A DNA stretch of 21,432 bases from Candidatus Nealsoniibacteriota bacterium (GTDB lineage: Bacteria; Patescibacteriota; Minisyncoccia; Minisyncoccales; MHMH01), in the NCBI GenBank assembly GCA_030700195.1, contig JAUYKD010000030.1:1-21432 (forward strand). The letters run 5' to 3'. Within the stretch, counting starts at the first letter, position 1. Each line of letters starts with the position of its first letter. A program made the position numbers and the translations under genes. A model generated the notes under the pieces. It saw only the letters and a list, made by a program, of their open reading frames with translations. It did not search any database and was not told the origin of the DNA. Shown here in pieces: positions 6,391-14,372 of this stretch.

Positions 6391-6428
6391 AAATAACAGG
6401 GCGGCTATCGCTGCTCTGTTATTTTGTC
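6391..6428. terminator. Bidirectional terminator between converging genes
   Basis: AAATAACAG (6391-6399) pairs with CTGTTATTT (6416-6424) around a GC-rich inner stem-loop. T-rich sequence follows on the plus strand and a run of T follows on the minus strand (the A-run at 6388-6393). It lies between the stop of the recombinase and the end of the exporter operon and can end transcription from both sides. Confidence 0.85.
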
Positions 6429-6457
6429 TTTATTCAAAAATAACCAGACAAATCCCC

Positions 6458-6904
6458 TCACCGGATCATGGAACGGGGAGAAAGCTGAATAGCTTGGGCG
6501 GTATAGCTTCCGTCAGAATTCTGCTGGCCCGTAACCATTATTTCTTTGCCGATTTCAACATCATTTACCGTTCCTTCGGCTGTTTTAGATATTTGGGTGG
6601 AATCAGAAAAGAAAATAATCTTTGAGCTACCGTCCATCATCTTCAGGGTTAGACTCTGACTATCTTTAGCAATAACCTCACCGTTAAGAAAACCTGCTCC
6701 AGCTCCTCTTCCCACTCCTCTTTGGATGGCTCCTCCGACGTTCCCTTGAAAAAGTTGCTGGCGTTCTTCCTCCGATAGATTTTGAAAATTTTGACGGGAA
6801 AAATTACCAGGAGAATTTTTGCTTTTTTGATATGACAATCCTCCATAGAACGAACCTCCCGCTACTACGATTAGGGCGACAATTATCGGGATTATTTTTT
6901 TCAT
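6458..6904 (-). CDS. Membrane-anchored DUF5666-like protein
   Basis: Residues 4-24 are one membrane helix (IIPIIVALIVVAGGSFYGGL), placing the rest outside the membrane. A Gln/Asn/Gly-rich linker (30-72) is followed by a small beta domain (NGEVIAKDSQSLTLKMMDGS to GSYTAQAIQL) typical of DUF5666, an OB-like fold of unknown function. It is the last gene of the exporter operon, 30 bp after the permease. A second gene with the same layout (10557-11069) opens the operon, so the two frame the exporter. They may be accessory envelope proteins of the transporter; no enzymatic residues are seen. Confidence 0.75.
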   Translation of the reverse strand: MKKIIPIIVALIVVAGGSFYGGLSYQKSKNSPGNFSRQNFQNLSEEERQQLFQGNVGGAIQRGVGRGAGAGFLNGEVIAKDSQSLTLKMMDGSSKIIFFSDSTQISKTAEGTVNDVEIGKEIMVTGQQNSDGSYTAQAIQLSPRSMIR

Positions 6905-6934
6905 ATATTTTTATTAATTTATTATTTATAATTA

Positions 6935-8155
6935 CTACTCGTATCTTAGGGCCTCAATGGGATTAAGTTTGGCTGCTTTGCTGGCCGGCCAATAGCCAAA
7001 GCCGATCCCGATAGCGGCAGATACGCTAAAAGCCAGAATAATTGAAAATAAAGATATTTTGGTGGCCATACCGGTGAAAAACGTTATGCCCTGGGCAATG
7101 CCGGCTCCCAAAAGTATTCCAATGGCTCCTCCCAAGAAAGTAAGCATAACCGCTTCCGTTAAAAATTGCAGACTGATATCTTTTCTTTTAGCGCCGATTG
7201 CTTTGCGGAGGCCGATTTCCCGGGTTCTCTCGGTTACGGTTGTCATCATCATATTCATAATGCCGATGCCGCCCACTATCAGAGAAATTCCTGCGATTGC
7301 GGCTAACAAAATGGTCATGGTATTGGTTATTGAGGAAACTGACGCAAGAATATCCTGTTGCGATATAACGCTGAAATCTGCCAATTGAGGGTCTGCAATA
7401 TTGTGTAATTGCAAAAGAAGGTTGCTGACGCTAGCTTGGACATCGGCCATTGCCTGATAAGATTCGGCTTGCACGCTGATCATTGAAACGGCATCGGAGC
7501 CGGCTAGAAACTTTTGAGCCGTTGTTATGGGAATGAAAATCATATCATCCTGACTGCCAAAACCAGTGCCGCCCTTAGATTTAGTAACTCCGATAACTTT
7601 GAAATTTATGCCATTAATTCTTATGGTTTGACCAACCGAATTGGCATTTTCTCCAAAAAGATCATCGCGGGTTGTCGGCCCTAAAACAGCCACTTTTGAC
7701 AAAGAACGGATATTTTGATCGGAAATAAAAGAACCCTGGCTGATTTCAACATTTTTTACCATGGGATAATCTGCAACCGTTCCGACTACTTGGGTATTGG
7801 TATTCTGGCTTTTGGCTACGATTTGATATCTTCGAGAAACTTCGGGAGCTACGGCAGTGACATTAGGAACTTCCTGAGCTATGGCATCAGCGTCTTTGAT
7901 GGTTAAACTTTGAGCTGAACCCCGGCCGGTTGAAACCTGAGAAAAACTTCTTTGGAATCCCGGCGACACGGTAATCAAATTGGAACCCATTGATTGAATG
8001 CTTGTTTCAATGGAGCCGGTTGCTCCCTGACCTATTGAAATCATGGCGATAACGGAACCGATGCCTATGACAATGCCCAAAATAGTCAGGCCGGACCTGA
8101 CTTTATTGGCGAAAATAGCAAAGTATGTTTCTTCGAATAAATCAGTTATTAGCAT
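6935..8155 (-). CDS. MacB/FtsX-family ABC transporter permease
   Basis: The 406 residues match the MacB permease fold. There is a first helix (about 17-42), an extracytoplasmic MacB_PCD domain (about 45-260) and a C-terminal FtsX domain with three helices (about 275-305, 330-360, 370-395). The stretch TERTREIGLRKAIGAKRKDI is the usual coupling region facing the ATPase. In E. coli MacB the ATPase and permease are one protein; here they are separate genes overlapping by 7 bp, as is common in Gram-positive relatives. With the adaptor upstream it should export peptides, lipids or small molecules by a mechanotransmission mechanism. The substrate cannot be told. It ends in LNPIEALRYE, the normal family C-terminus. 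Confidence 0.93.
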   Translation of the reverse strand: MLITDLFEETYFAIFANKVRSGLTILGIVIGIGSVIAMISIGQGATGSIETSIQSMGSNLITVSPGFQRSFSQVSTGRGSAQSLTIKDADAIAQEVPNVTAVAPEVSRRYQIVAKSQNTNTQVVGTVADYPMVKNVEISQGSFISDQNIRSLSKVAVLGPTTRDDLFGENANSVGQTIRINGINFKVIGVTKSKGGTGFGSQDDMIFIPITTAQKFLAGSDAVSMISVQAESYQAMADVQASVSNLLLQLHNIADPQLADFSVISQQDILASVSSITNTMTILLAAIAGISLIVGGIGIMNMMMTTVTERTREIGLRKAIGAKRKDISLQFLTEAVMLTFLGGAIGILLGAGIAQGITFFTGMATKISLFSIILAFSVSAAIGIGFGYWPASKAAKLNPIEALRYE

Positions 8156-8826
8156 ATTTTATCTTCAACAATTCTTCCATCTCTTATTGAAATTATTCTT
8201 TTGGCTTTTTTCGCAATATCTGCTTCATGAGTAATCAAAATTATTGTCCTTCCCTGATTATTTAAATTCTGAAAAGTATCCAGAACTACTTCGCTGGTTT
8301 TGGTGTCCAGGTTGCCCGTAGGTTCGTCAGCCAAGATTAAAGAGGGGTCATTCACTAAGGCTCTGGCGATGGCTACTCTCTGCATTTCGCCGCCGGAAAG
8401 CTGGTTGGAAAGATGAGTGAAATGAGTTTCGGTCAATCCTACGCTCATCAAAGATTTTTTGGCAATTTCTTCCCGCTCGTTCTTGGAAACATTGGCATAA
8501 GCCAGGGGCAGCATCACGTTTCTCAAGACCATGGTTCTGGGCAAAAGATTAAACGACTGGAAGACGAAACCGATTTTCTTTTTGCGGATATCCGCCAATT
8601 CATCGTCGGAAAACCGGGAAATATCTTTTCCCTCAAAAAAATACTGACCCGAGGTTGCCTTATCCAAGCATCCCAAAATATGCATCAAGGTTGATTTACC
8701 TGAGCCGGATGGCCCCATAATGGCTACGAATTCACCCTGGCTGATGGAAAAAGAAACGCCTTTAAGCACTTCGGTTTCGACATCGCCTGATTTATAAACT
8801 TTGGTGATATTTTGAACTTCTATCAT
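8149..8826 (-). CDS. MacB/LolD-type ABC transporter ATPase
   Basis: It has the full nucleotide-binding motif set: Walker A GPSGSGKST (38-46), Q-loop VFQSFN (88-93), signature LSGGEMQ (143-149), Walker B LILADEP (163-169) and the switch His in LITHEA. The 225 residues are the normal length for this family. It drives the permease encoded directly downstream, whose start overlaps this gene's end, so translation is probably coupled. The adaptor gene ends 5 bp before this gene starts. It acts on the cytoplasmic side of the membrane. A role in a MacAB-like exporter follows from the neighbours; LolD-like lipoprotein release is unlikely without an outer membrane. Confidence 0.95.
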   Translation of the reverse strand: MIEVQNITKVYKSGDVETEVLKGVSFSISQGEFVAIMGPSGSGKSTLMHILGCLDKATSGQYFFEGKDISRFSDDELADIRKKKIGFVFQSFNLLPRTMVLRNVMLPLAYANVSKNEREEIAKKSLMSVGLTETHFTHLSNQLSGGEMQRVAIARALVNDPSLILADEPTGNLDTKTSEVVLDTFQNLNNQGRTIILITHEADIAKKAKRIISIRDGRIVEDKIC

Positions 8827-8831
8827 TTTTA

Positions 8832-10541
8832 TTAGCGAAAACTTCTTATTTGCCCGCTACCGCCCGTCATACCAGGCATTTGGAAACTTTGAGTTCTTTG
8901 TGTTTGGCTGGCGGTTTGAGTTTGATTCGGATTAATAGTTGAGACGACAACTATATCTCCTTCTTTAAGCCCGGAAACAATTTCGGTGGAAACATCGTTC
9001 GCCAAGCCCACTTCCACCTGCTGTGTATTTGGTGGTTCGGGCAAAATCGTTCCAGAAACATTGGCTAATAATTGCTGGGTAAACTGGCTATCCGCATTTA
9101 CGTCAACTAATTCGACGTAATAAGAATCTCCTTGGGATTTGATTGCGCCGTTCGGCAAAACCAAAACATCCTGTTTAACGTCGGTAATTATGTCGGCTAC
9201 AACGCTATAACCTGGCTTAATCGCATCTTCACCGGAATCAAGGACAATTTTAACTCCGTAGCTTACCACCCCCTGAGAGGCAGTCCCCATGGTATCAACT
9301 TCAGCAACCTTACCAGTAATGCTTGTATCGGGCAGAGCGTCGAAGGTAAGAGTTACTTTTTGGCCGGCTTTCACTTTTGCCGCATCAATTTCATTGAGAG
9401 AAATCTGGGCGATTTTTTGCCTGGTAATCAGAGTGGCCAACATGGTTCCCGAAGAAACAGAATCCCCTATTTTAATTTTGTCGTTTATTGAGGCTATGCT
9501 CCCGGAAAAAGGAGCGCGAATATTATACTCGTCTAATTTTTCCTTAGCATCAAAAAGCGCTTCTTCTTTTTGGGTAACGGAATTTTGGGCGGACTCGGCT
9601 GCTAATCGGGCGTTCTCAATATTCTTGGGGGTATTTTTATTGGTATCGTCAATGGTATCTTTAATCCGCTGGATTGAACTGATGCTGGAATAAACGGAAG
9701 AAACATCGCTCTCAATTTTTGGCTGCATTTTATCAATCTGAGAAGCGATGGTAAGCTTCTTATAACTTTCATTGATAACCGCGGCGTCATACATATGGCG
9801 GGCGCTCTCCAACGCCTGGGAAATTGCTTTGGTAGTATCAATGGTGTCGCTTATAAGCTTATAGATAGTATCACGGTCGCCATCCTGGAAAACGGTTCTG
9901 AAAAATGCGAAGTTTTTATTAAAGAGATCGTTAGCTTTGTAGTAATCATCCAGAAACTTTTGGATAAAAAGAGAATCTCTGCCTAAAACTAATTCGTATC
10001 CCGTAATATATTCCTGGCTGCTTTGGTCCGTCCCTATCGCATCTTTCAAGTCTTTAATGTAATCGGACAACTTGAAGAAGGATGTGGAAACCGAACTATA
10101 ACCGTCTTCGTAAGCCGTTCTCAAAGAGTTTTCGGCATCTATCTCAATTTCTTGATAATTTTCTTTCGCATCGGCTAAGTCGCGCTGGGCTTTATCCAGA
10201 ACGGTTTGGGCGTCGCGGACCGATCTTTCTGTATCTTTGGAATCCAGTGTCGCGATAAGCTGACCCCCCTTAACGCTTTGATCTTTATTGATATAAATGG
10301 CCACGAGGTTTCCTGAAACTTTCGGCTTGATGTCAACCTGATCCATGACGGCAATCTGGCCAGAACCGGAAACCGAAAAAATCAGGGTGCCCCTTTCAAC
10401 TTGCGCCAAAGCATAGCGCAGTTCCCCGCCGTTGCCATTAATGGCTTTATTGCCAAAATAAAATCCGAAAACAAGCAATGCTAAAACCATTATTGTTATA
10501 AATTTATGCTGAAAGATTTTTTTGAATATTTTTGCAAGCAT
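8832..10541 (-). CDS. MacA/HlyD-like adaptor of the ABC exporter, long hairpin
   Basis: After a cytoplasmic start and one membrane helix (about 15-31) come the first lipoyl half (VDIKPKVSGNLVAIYINKDQ, about 68-100), a very long helical section (about 104-340), the second lipoyl half (IRAPFSGSIASINDKIKIGD, about 341-365) and the beta-barrel and membrane-proximal domains (to about 530). The tail is rich in Gln, Thr and Gly. MacA itself is about 370 residues; the excess here is mostly in the helical hairpin, which includes an extra helical region (SFFKLSDYIKDL to YDAAV). MacA normally bridges to TolC in the outer membrane; no TolC is seen here. The gene follows the DUF5666-like gene by 15 bp. 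No Shine-Dalgarno sequence is visible. Confidence 0.88.
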   Translation of the reverse strand: MLAKIFKKIFQHKFITIMVLALLVFGFYFGNKAINGNGGELRYALAQVERGTLIFSVSGSGQIAVMDQVDIKPKVSGNLVAIYINKDQSVKGGQLIATLDSKDTERSVRDAQTVLDKAQRDLADAKENYQEIEIDAENSLRTAYEDGYSSVSTSFFKLSDYIKDLKDAIGTDQSSQEYITGYELVLGRDSLFIQKFLDDYYKANDLFNKNFAFFRTVFQDGDRDTIYKLISDTIDTTKAISQALESARHMYDAAVINESYKKLTIASQIDKMQPKIESDVSSVYSSISSIQRIKDTIDDTNKNTPKNIENARLAAESAQNSVTQKEEALFDAKEKLDEYNIRAPFSGSIASINDKIKIGDSVSSGTMLATLITRQKIAQISLNEIDAAKVKAGQKVTLTFDALPDTSITGKVAEVDTMGTASQGVVSYGVKIVLDSGEDAIKPGYSVVADIITDVKQDVLVLPNGAIKSQGDSYYVELVDVNADSQFTQQLLANVSGTILPEPPNTQQVEVGLANDVSTEIVSGLKEGDIVVVSTINPNQTQTASQTQRTQSFQMPGMTGGSGQIRSFR

Positions 10542-10556
10542 TGGTTTATGAATTAA

Positions 10557-11069
10557 TTAAAATAATGGAACCCGGGGACCCTTATACGGCATGGGCCGCG
10601 GTTCTCCTTCAAAGATTCTTATTAACTTTGCCTCAATTTGGCCTTCTTCGTTGGGAGAGCCGATAATAACGATCTGGTCACCGATTTTTAATTCCTCTTT
10701 TTTGATTGTTTCCCTTCCTTTTTGAATTGTGGTGTCTTGAGTGGTAAGAATTACTTTTTCTACATCGCCCCGTCCTTTAACTACAAGGCCAGCATCGTCA
10801 ATTTGAATAACTTCTCCAAAGGCGCCGTGGCCCTCAATAAAATCTCCCCGAGGGAAACTCTGCCAGTCACTGAAAAATCCTCCTCTCGGCCCAGCGAAGT
10901 TTTTGTGATATTGCTCGGCCCAACGATAGGAAAAATTAGCTTTCTTTTCACCAATAAAAATACCCGCCCCGAGAACCAAAACAATAACGACAACGACAAG
11001 CAACCCAATGATAATCCATTTAAGGACATCCGGGTGCAATTTTTTATTTTGTTGTGTATCTTCACTCAT
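10557..11069 (-). CDS. Membrane-anchored DUF5666-like protein, first gene of the exporter operon
   Basis: A cytoplasmic head (1-16) precedes one strong membrane helix (about 17-40, WIIIGLLVVVVIVLVLGAGI). Outside there is a Phe/Gly/Arg-rich linker, then a DUF5666-like beta domain (AFGEVIQIDDAGLVVKGRGD to QIEAKLIRIF, about 83-158) with the family's KIGDQIVIIG segment. Function is unknown. It shares its plan with the gene at 6458-6904 at the other end of the operon, but the sequences differ enough that recent duplication is not evident. The 52 bp upstream are very AT-rich and may hold a promoter (TATAAA near 11080), but no -35 can be assigned. Confidence 0.72.
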   Translation of the reverse strand: MSEDTQQNKKLHPDVLKWIIIGLLVVVVIVLVLGAGIFIGEKKANFSYRWAEQYHKNFAGPRGGFFSDWQSFPRGDFIEGHGAFGEVIQIDDAGLVVKGRGDVEKVILTTQDTTIQKGRETIKKEELKIGDQIVIIGSPNEEGQIEAKLIRIFEGEPRPMPYKGPRVPLF

Positions 11070-11121
11070 AGTTACTTAAATTATTAATTTTTATACTTAT
11101 TAACCTTGTATTTACATTTTG

Positions 11122-12183
11122 TTATATCCCCGTAGCGCATTCGTTGAATATTTGAACTTGGCCATTGTATTGATTAACCAAATCTTTGGTTTCTTCAATA
11201 AGAGCGTTGTATTGGGAAACAAGAATATTATATTCCTCAACTTTCTGTCTATACGTCTCTATATTTTGATTATATGCCGGCCCGCGCCTCGGCCTTATGA
11301 CTTGAATTTCGGTTCTCAGGGCTGTCAGGGTTGCCAGAAGTTCCTCAGTCTGGGTTTGATTCTCTTCGATTTTCGCTAGAAGCGTTTTATCGGGTTGAGA
11401 ACAGGCAGAAAACGGCAGGGCAAAATGCTGTACGGCTAACCAGGTGGGCTGCCCGTTAAATATCCCCCTGCCTACTGCTACGCCAATTTCTTGATACTTA
11501 ACGCCCAGTATGTTTGCCCGATGCCCCGGGCTATCCATCCAGGCCTGAACCAGAATTTGGTCGCTCTGAAAATTGCCAAGCGCTAAATTTTCACCAACAG
11601 TAATAAACTCGTACCCGAAGATTTTTGCTAAATCCTTCGCCTCAACGCCTGAAGGAGAAATATGGGCGAAATATTGTTCTTCAAACATATCCTGCATTTT
11701 CTCCTGAGCCGAGGCATTTAGTTTCGGATTTTCTCTCATGGGAAGGAGGCCATATTGCTCTCTTTGAATATTTGTCCATTGGATTACCCCTTGCTGCGTT
11801 AAAAGAGAGTACAGCGCCTCCTCTTCTTCGGCTCTCAGGGGCAATGGTGCCGAGATTTGCTCTTCAACAGTTTGCTCGTCAACCCGGGTTTCAACCTGAG
11901 GTATTTCGATTAAGGGTAAGGGTGTGGAAATTTGCTCTTCAATCTCTTGTATCAGATCGGCCGCTTGCCCATCGGCTTGAGTTTCAATCGGAGATGGCGG
12001 TGCCGAAGTTTGCTCTTCGGTTTCTGGTATTAAATTGGTAATTTGCTCGTCAAGCTGGGTTTCGGTCGGAGATGAACGCGACAATAAACCGGAGTAAATG
12101 CCGACTAAATCGTTCTGGAAAAACAGAACGCTGCCTGCGACTGCTATAATAATTAAAACTGCGAATAAACTTAATCTGCTCAT
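11122..12183 (-). CDS. CAP-domain (SCP/PR-1) surface protein
   Basis: One membrane helix (about 4-24) anchors the protein. Residues 35-125 hold three imperfect repeats of an acidic Pro-rich unit around ETQ.DEQ...LI.E.EEQ.S.P.P, probably an extended stalk. The CAP domain (about 128-280) shows FAHISPSG, VGENLALG and SPGHRANIL, with the His and Glu residues of the family's cleft. The last 75 residues are a helical coiled region (from KTLLAKIEENQ). Bacterial CAP proteins are secreted or surface proteins of unclear activity. The start overlaps the upstream membrane-protein gene by 4 bp (ATGA), so the two are one translational unit. The gene ends 53 bp before the exporter operon. Confidence 0.88.
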   Translation of the reverse strand: MSRLSLFAVLIIIAVAGSVLFFQNDLVGIYSGLLSRSSPTETQLDEQITNLIPETEEQTSAPPSPIETQADGQAADLIQEIEEQISTPLPLIEIPQVETRVDEQTVEEQISAPLPLRAEEEEALYSLLTQQGVIQWTNIQREQYGLLPMRENPKLNASAQEKMQDMFEEQYFAHISPSGVEAKDLAKIFGYEFITVGENLALGNFQSDQILVQAWMDSPGHRANILGVKYQEIGVAVGRGIFNGQPTWLAVQHFALPFSACSQPDKTLLAKIEENQTQTEELLATLTALRTEIQVIRPRRGPAYNQNIETYRQKVEEYNILVSQYNALIEETKDLVNQYNGQVQIFNECATGI

Positions 12184-12590
12184 TGCATCAGGTATCCGAA
12201 TAATAACCTTCTTTTATAGAGAAATAGCCGGACGGTAAAAAGAAGAAGTGCCATATTGACGGTAAATACTGCAATCCCCATAATCGGCATCGATTCAAGA
12301 ATGGCCAAGCCGAAGTCCTGCCATAAGGTAAGAAAAACATTAAAATTACTAACCGCAGTGGAAACGAAATAAAGAATACCCGAGCTTTCTACTTGCTCCA
12401 TAAGCAATACCCAGGAAAAAGGCGCTACAATAGATGAAACAATTAAAAGAGAGAAAAAGCCGAATAATAATCTTTTTGTCTTTCGCAATTCCTGTTCTTG
12501 TTTAATTGCCAGAATTATCCTATCGAAAAGACCCGCTGGTGGTTCTGGCGGCTCAAGATGAGAAAAAAGTTTTTCAAAATCCTTGCGCAT
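12180..12590 (-). CDS. Small membrane protein, possibly an anti-sigma-like regulator
   Basis: The first 45 residues are cytoplasmic and helical (FEKLFSHLEPPEPPAGLFDR, then IILAIKQEQELRKTKR). Three hydrophobic segments follow (about 45-66, 75-95 and 98-122), with a basic tail. The plan of a short cytoplasmic head plus membrane helices, and the closeness of an ECF sigma gene, suggest an anti-sigma-like role. I see no zinc HXXXCXXC motif of the ZAS family, so this is a guess. The start is supported by AGAGG just before the ATG. It overlaps the CAP-domain gene by 4 bp and is probably cotranscribed with it. Confidence 0.6.
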   Translation of the reverse strand: MRKDFEKLFSHLEPPEPPAGLFDRIILAIKQEQELRKTKRLLFGFFSLLIVSSIVAPFSWVLLMEQVESSGILYFVSTAVSNFNVFLTLWQDFGLAILESMPIMGIAVFTVNMALLLFTVRLFLYKRRLLFGYLMQ

Positions 12591-12612
12591 GTCCTCTATA
12601 TACTAATACGAC

Positions 12613-12640
12613 AAAGGGATGCATTTTGGTGCATCCCCTT
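12613..12640 (-). terminator. Hairpin after the 548-residue gene
   Basis: GGGATGCA (12616-12623) and TGCATCCC (12630-12637) form a perfect 8-bp stem with a 6-base loop, extended by AAG/CTT. On the minus strand only TTTG follows, so termination may be partial. It separates the 548-residue gene from the next operon. Confidence 0.6.
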
Positions 12641-12669
12641 GTTGCCGGGCTTAAAGAAAGATTGATAGT

Positions 12670-14316
12670 TTATCTCGTTGTGAGAAAAGAATACCACGGC
12701 AGGCGTTCGTCAAGCAGATCGCTCGATTGGGCGTCAGCGGTTAAGGTCTTGGTAATTCTTATCGGGATGAAGCCAAGTAGTTTTCTCGGCTCTTCTACTT
12801 TGAATTTGTAGACCGCTTTTGCGTTTTCTTCTTTCAGTTCAGCTGCCTTGGGAATCACATTGAGATTTTCAGCCACGGCGCTTGCCGCGAGTTTTACCTC
12901 GCTATTTCCCACTCGCAAGACGTTATCTTTGATGGAAATTTCTGTTGCCTCCACCTCTAATCTTTTATCTCGAATAAGTACGCGGCTTGCTGTCGGTTCA
13001 ACGCTCACGGAGTTGTCTCCGATATTGACGAGTATTTTTTTATCCGTCGTCTTTATCGCAACATCATCAGCCATAATTTCGCCTCGGCTTATTTTTATTT
13101 CCGCAACGGCATTGCCCAATTCCGACGCCTCAATCTCTTTTCTGCCTTTAATCAACTTCTCAATTAGTTCGTCTATTTCCTTTTTAAGTGATTTGAGTTT
13201 TTCTACCTGTTCTTCCGCGCTGCCCGCGGCGGTTATCTTCTCTATCTTCACTTTGTAATATTCATCTATCTCTTGCCCCGATTCAACCGCCACCGGCTTA
13301 ACCGGCTCGGCGATGGATATTCGGCTCGCTGGCGAGGGTCTTGCGACCACGGTGTTTGTCTGGATTTGACATTTTTCTTTTACTTTCACAAGACCATCAG
13401 GAAGTTCAGCCAATATTTTTTCAACTTCTTCTCTGGAAAAACCCGTTTGCTCTTTAAGTTCCCCATCGCTCAAAGCGGCGAGCTTTTGATAGTAGGCGAT
13501 TTTGTTCTCCCACTGAGCAACTTCCACGCATCGGTCTATTGCCACCGGCGCAAGCGGACGAGGTTCTTCGGTCGGCCGCTGAATCGTTCCTGATTGGGAA
13601 GTGTTAGCAAGACACTCTTTTCTGGCTCTCTCAATTTCCAACTTCAGGGCGGTAATCTTTTTTATTATTGTCTCTGCCAACTCCTTGTCGCCGGCCTCCT
13701 CCGCCTTTCGCAGATCAATAATCAGCTGGTTGTAATCTTTGGTGAGTTTGTCGGGAATATAGCAGATAGCGATCGGCTTCGCTAACTCTGTCGGCGTTAT
13801 TGTTGGCGCGGGGATCGGCAGAGGTTCCAGTCCGGGTCTGGGCACCTCCGCGATCGAGCAACGATTGGCGCATATTTCTTGCGCGTACTTCTGCCACACT
13901 TCGGACGATTTGCACGAACTTTCTCCGCCAAGATTTTCTTCATAGCCGCCATGGCATTGAAGATAAGCGTTTTTGAACGCGCCGATGCCGCACTCATTAT
14001 TGACAACAAAAGTATTTACCCCGCATTTTTTAACGGCCGTTGCTGTATTTCCGGAAGCCGAACCAGAAACGGAAGTAATGGATGGGCATGCCGCAAATTC
14101 ACAATTTTGTCCAGTACGGCTCACATATGATCCATCGGGACAAAGTTTAGCTTCTTGAGTGCAGGCTACTGATTTTGCGCCTGTCGTATTTGGCGAAACA
14201 GTTGTCGGGGCTGGGGCGATAACGCCAGTGGACGGCGCCTGGATATTTGATGTTTGCGCGAAAGCAACACCGCCAAGAAACATAAAACCAATAATAATGC
14301 TTATTGTTTTTCTCAT
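12670..14316 (-). CDS. Secreted Cys-rich and beta-rich protein, unknown function
   Basis: The N-terminus is a clear signal peptide with cleavage expected after AFA (residue 20). Next is a short Cys module (52-78: CTQEAKLCPDG and NCEFAACP), of a type I recall from many Patescibacteria secreted proteins. A second Cys-containing region follows (about 97-155, KKCGVNTFV to NRCS). The middle is helical and charged (about 180-400). The C-terminal 140 residues are beta-rich with repeated short strands (ISRGEIMADDVAIKTTDKKI onward), likely a beta-solenoid or similar fold. It may sit on the cell surface. It starts 53 bp from the end of the ECF sigma gene and has its own predicted promoter. No Shine-Dalgarno sequence is seen. 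I cannot assign a function. Confidence 0.75.
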   Translation of the reverse strand: MRKTISIIIGFMFLGGVAFAQTSNIQAPSTGVIAPAPTTVSPNTTGAKSVACTQEAKLCPDGSYVSRTGQNCEFAACPSITSVSGSASGNTATAVKKCGVNTFVVNNECGIGAFKNAYLQCHGGYEENLGGESSCKSSEVWQKYAQEICANRCSIAEVPRPGLEPLPIPAPTITPTELAKPIAICYIPDKLTKDYNQLIIDLRKAEEAGDKELAETIIKKITALKLEIERARKECLANTSQSGTIQRPTEEPRPLAPVAIDRCVEVAQWENKIAYYQKLAALSDGELKEQTGFSREEVEKILAELPDGLVKVKEKCQIQTNTVVARPSPASRISIAEPVKPVAVESGQEIDEYYKVKIEKITAAGSAEEQVEKLKSLKKEIDELIEKLIKGRKEIEASELGNAVAEIKISRGEIMADDVAIKTTDKKILVNIGDNSVSVEPTASRVLIRDKRLEVEATEISIKDNVLRVGNSEVKLAASAVAENLNVIPKAAELKEENAKAVYKFKVEEPRKLLGFIPIRITKTLTADAQSSDLLDERLPWYSFLTTR

Positions 14317-14344
14317 ATTTTTATTATTTTGCTTTGATACCTTA

Positions 14345-14372
14345 ATTTTATCGTGCGCATGGGAGGCGTCAA
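14345..14372 (-). promoter_or_regulatory. Predicted sigma-70-type promoter for the 548-residue secreted protein
   Basis: On the minus strand TTGACG (14367-14372) and TAAAAT (14345-14350) are 16 bp apart. The -35 overlaps the last codons of the ECF sigma gene. Transcription would start near 14338, giving a leader of about 22 bases without a Shine-Dalgarno sequence. The boxes are of the housekeeping type, not the ECF AAC/CGT type. Confidence 0.6.

Noticed and set aside
7059..7388. Plus-strand frames opposite the exporter, groEL and the secreted protein (for example 7059-7388, 9289-9693, 16563-16928)
   Set aside because: They are mirror frames of well-supported minus-strand genes, with biased composition and no ribosome sites or family motifs.
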